Under the pieces are notes generated by a model. The model was given only the letters and a program-made list of their open reading frames with translations. It was not told the origin of the DNA and made no database searches. Positions 63,272-64,000 of a stretch of 64,000 nt of DNA are shown piece after piece. Numbering within the stretch: the first letter of the stretch is position 1; each line of letters starts with the position of its first letter. The position numbers and the translations under genes were made by a program. This DNA comes from Desulfosporosinus sp. I2 (GTDB taxonomy: Bacteria > Bacillota > Desulfitobacteriia > Desulfitobacteriales > Desulfitobacteriaceae), in NCBI RefSeq assembly GCF_000960765.1, contig NZ_JYNH01000002.1, positions 62,001 to 126,000 on the forward strand, in the 5' to 3' direction.

Positions 63272-64000
63272 ATGCTTGTTACTGAGAAATTGACAAAAAG
63301 ATATGGGGATTTTGCGGCGGTGGAAGATTTGAACCTGACAGTCAAAGAAGGTGCAATTTTTGGCTTTCTAGGTCATAATGGCGCGGGAAAAACAACCACC
63401 TTATCCATGTTGACTACGCTTTTGCTTCCCACGGGGGGGAAGGCCAGTATTGCTGGGTTGGATGTGGTGAAGGACAACTTTAAGGTTCGCAGTCTCCTAG
63501 GATATCTGCCTGAAAGCGTAATGCTTTATGGAGACCTTACAGCAGCTGAAAATCTAAGCTTTTTCGGCAAGCTTTCAGGAGTGGAAAAGGTCGATGACAG
63601 AATTGATGAAGTACTAGGGCTACTCGGGTTTATGGATTGGAAGGATAAAAAGGTAAAGACCTTTTCCAAAGGAATGCGCCAGAGAATAGGTATTGCTCAG
63701 GCAATACTTCACAAGCCCAAAGTGCTATTTCTGGACGAGCCTACATCGGGTCTTGATCCACAAGGCACACAGGGGATATGCGTGATCTTTTACTGATGTT
63801 GAATAGAGAGTGGGGCACGACGATCTTTATGAACACTCACCTTCTGTCTGAAGTAACCAAGGTGTGCACAGATATTGGTATCATAAGCAAGGGCAAGTTG
63901 TTACTGGCAGACTCAATTAAAAATTTAGAACAGCGTTTTCCCGAAGCAAAGTCTCTTGAAGAGATTTACTTTAGAATTGAAGGGGGAGATAGGAGTGAAG
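63272..64000 (+). pseudogene. ABC transporter ATPase, frameshifted near 63773, runs off the window
   Basis: Residues 1-168 are a normal ABC ATPase: Walker A GHNGAGKTTTLSML, signature FSKGMRQRIGIAQAIL, Walker B VLFLDEPTSGLDPQGT. The frame then ends at 63796. A one-base shift at a G-run (63770-63773) restores MRDLLLMLNREWGTTIFMNTHLLSEVTKVCTDIGIISKGKLLLADSIKNLEQRF to the end of the window. A missing G is the simplest cause; sequencing error cannot be excluded. It is an ABC-2 type exporter ATPase (drug, lantibiotic or sodium efflux type), probably followed by its permease. Confidence 0.82.

Overview
The window comes from a spore-forming, anaerobic, nitrogen-fixing member of the Firmicutes/Clostridia. 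Gene content and order best fit a Desulfosporosinus/Desulfitobacterium-like organism (inference; no rRNA is present to test this). Support: a nif cluster with a short NifB and a nif-type ferredoxin; a CIRCE/HrcA-controlled hrcA-grpE-dnaK-dnaJ operon; spore genes yqfC, yqfD and a GerMN-domain gene; a glycine T-box in front of glyQS; and the dnaG-rpoD-tRNA order.

Layout. 1-3.8 kb: end of a nif operon (nifN fragment, nifX, ferredoxin, nifB, nifV), closed by a strong terminator. 4-8.9 kb: ftcD and fchA (formimino-folate metabolism), then lepA and hemW. 8.9-28.5 kb: a long co-directional housekeeping stretch: hrcA-grpE-dnaK, dnaJ-prmA-rsmE-mtaB, HIT, rpsU-yqeY, yqfC-yqfD-pgpH-ybeY-dgkA-cdd-era-deoC-recO. 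28.5-29.5 kb: a DUF4342 gene and a NUDIX gene. 29.6-32.4 kb (minus strand): an OpuC-type osmoprotectant ABC importer. 32.7-40.9 kb: T-box-controlled glyQS, a CcpN-like repressor, ppsR and ppdK. 40.9-47.4 kb: a decayed accessory region with a gutted subtilase, a frameshifted DUF4411 PIN-like toxin beside an Xre-ImmA/IrrE gene, colliding remnants of uppP and an ECF sigma factor, an anti-sigma gene, and an intact plus a truncated membrane iron-sulfur protein. 47.5-53.3 kb: dgt, a GerMN gene, dnaG, rpoD, three tRNAs. 53.4-57.8 kb (minus strand): a surface-polysaccharide locus (two paralogous GT2 glycosyltransferases, a UPF0104/LPG-synthase-like membrane protein, UDP-galactopyranose mutase). 58.1-64 kb: a membrane-anchored hypothetical, two OmpR-type two-component systems and the start of a frameshifted ABC ATPase.

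The most unusual feature is a set of dispersed structured repeats that I do not recognise as a named family. Four copies (R1; 236, 382, 434 and 275 bp) lie directly behind the stop codons of hemW, rsmE, cdd and deoC, in the direction of transcription. Each folds into one long stem with internal hairpins. Several stems differ between copies by compensated base changes, which argues for selection on structure. Each is followed 49-89 nt later by a small bulged hairpin (R2). Three other dispersed families occur: R3 (hairpins around an AAGAACCGTCCCC core, resembling REP elements), R4 (67-81 bp MITE-like, ends TTAAGGCA/TGCCTTAA) and 7-bp CGA-phased arrays, one of which is read through in the coding sequence of mtaB.
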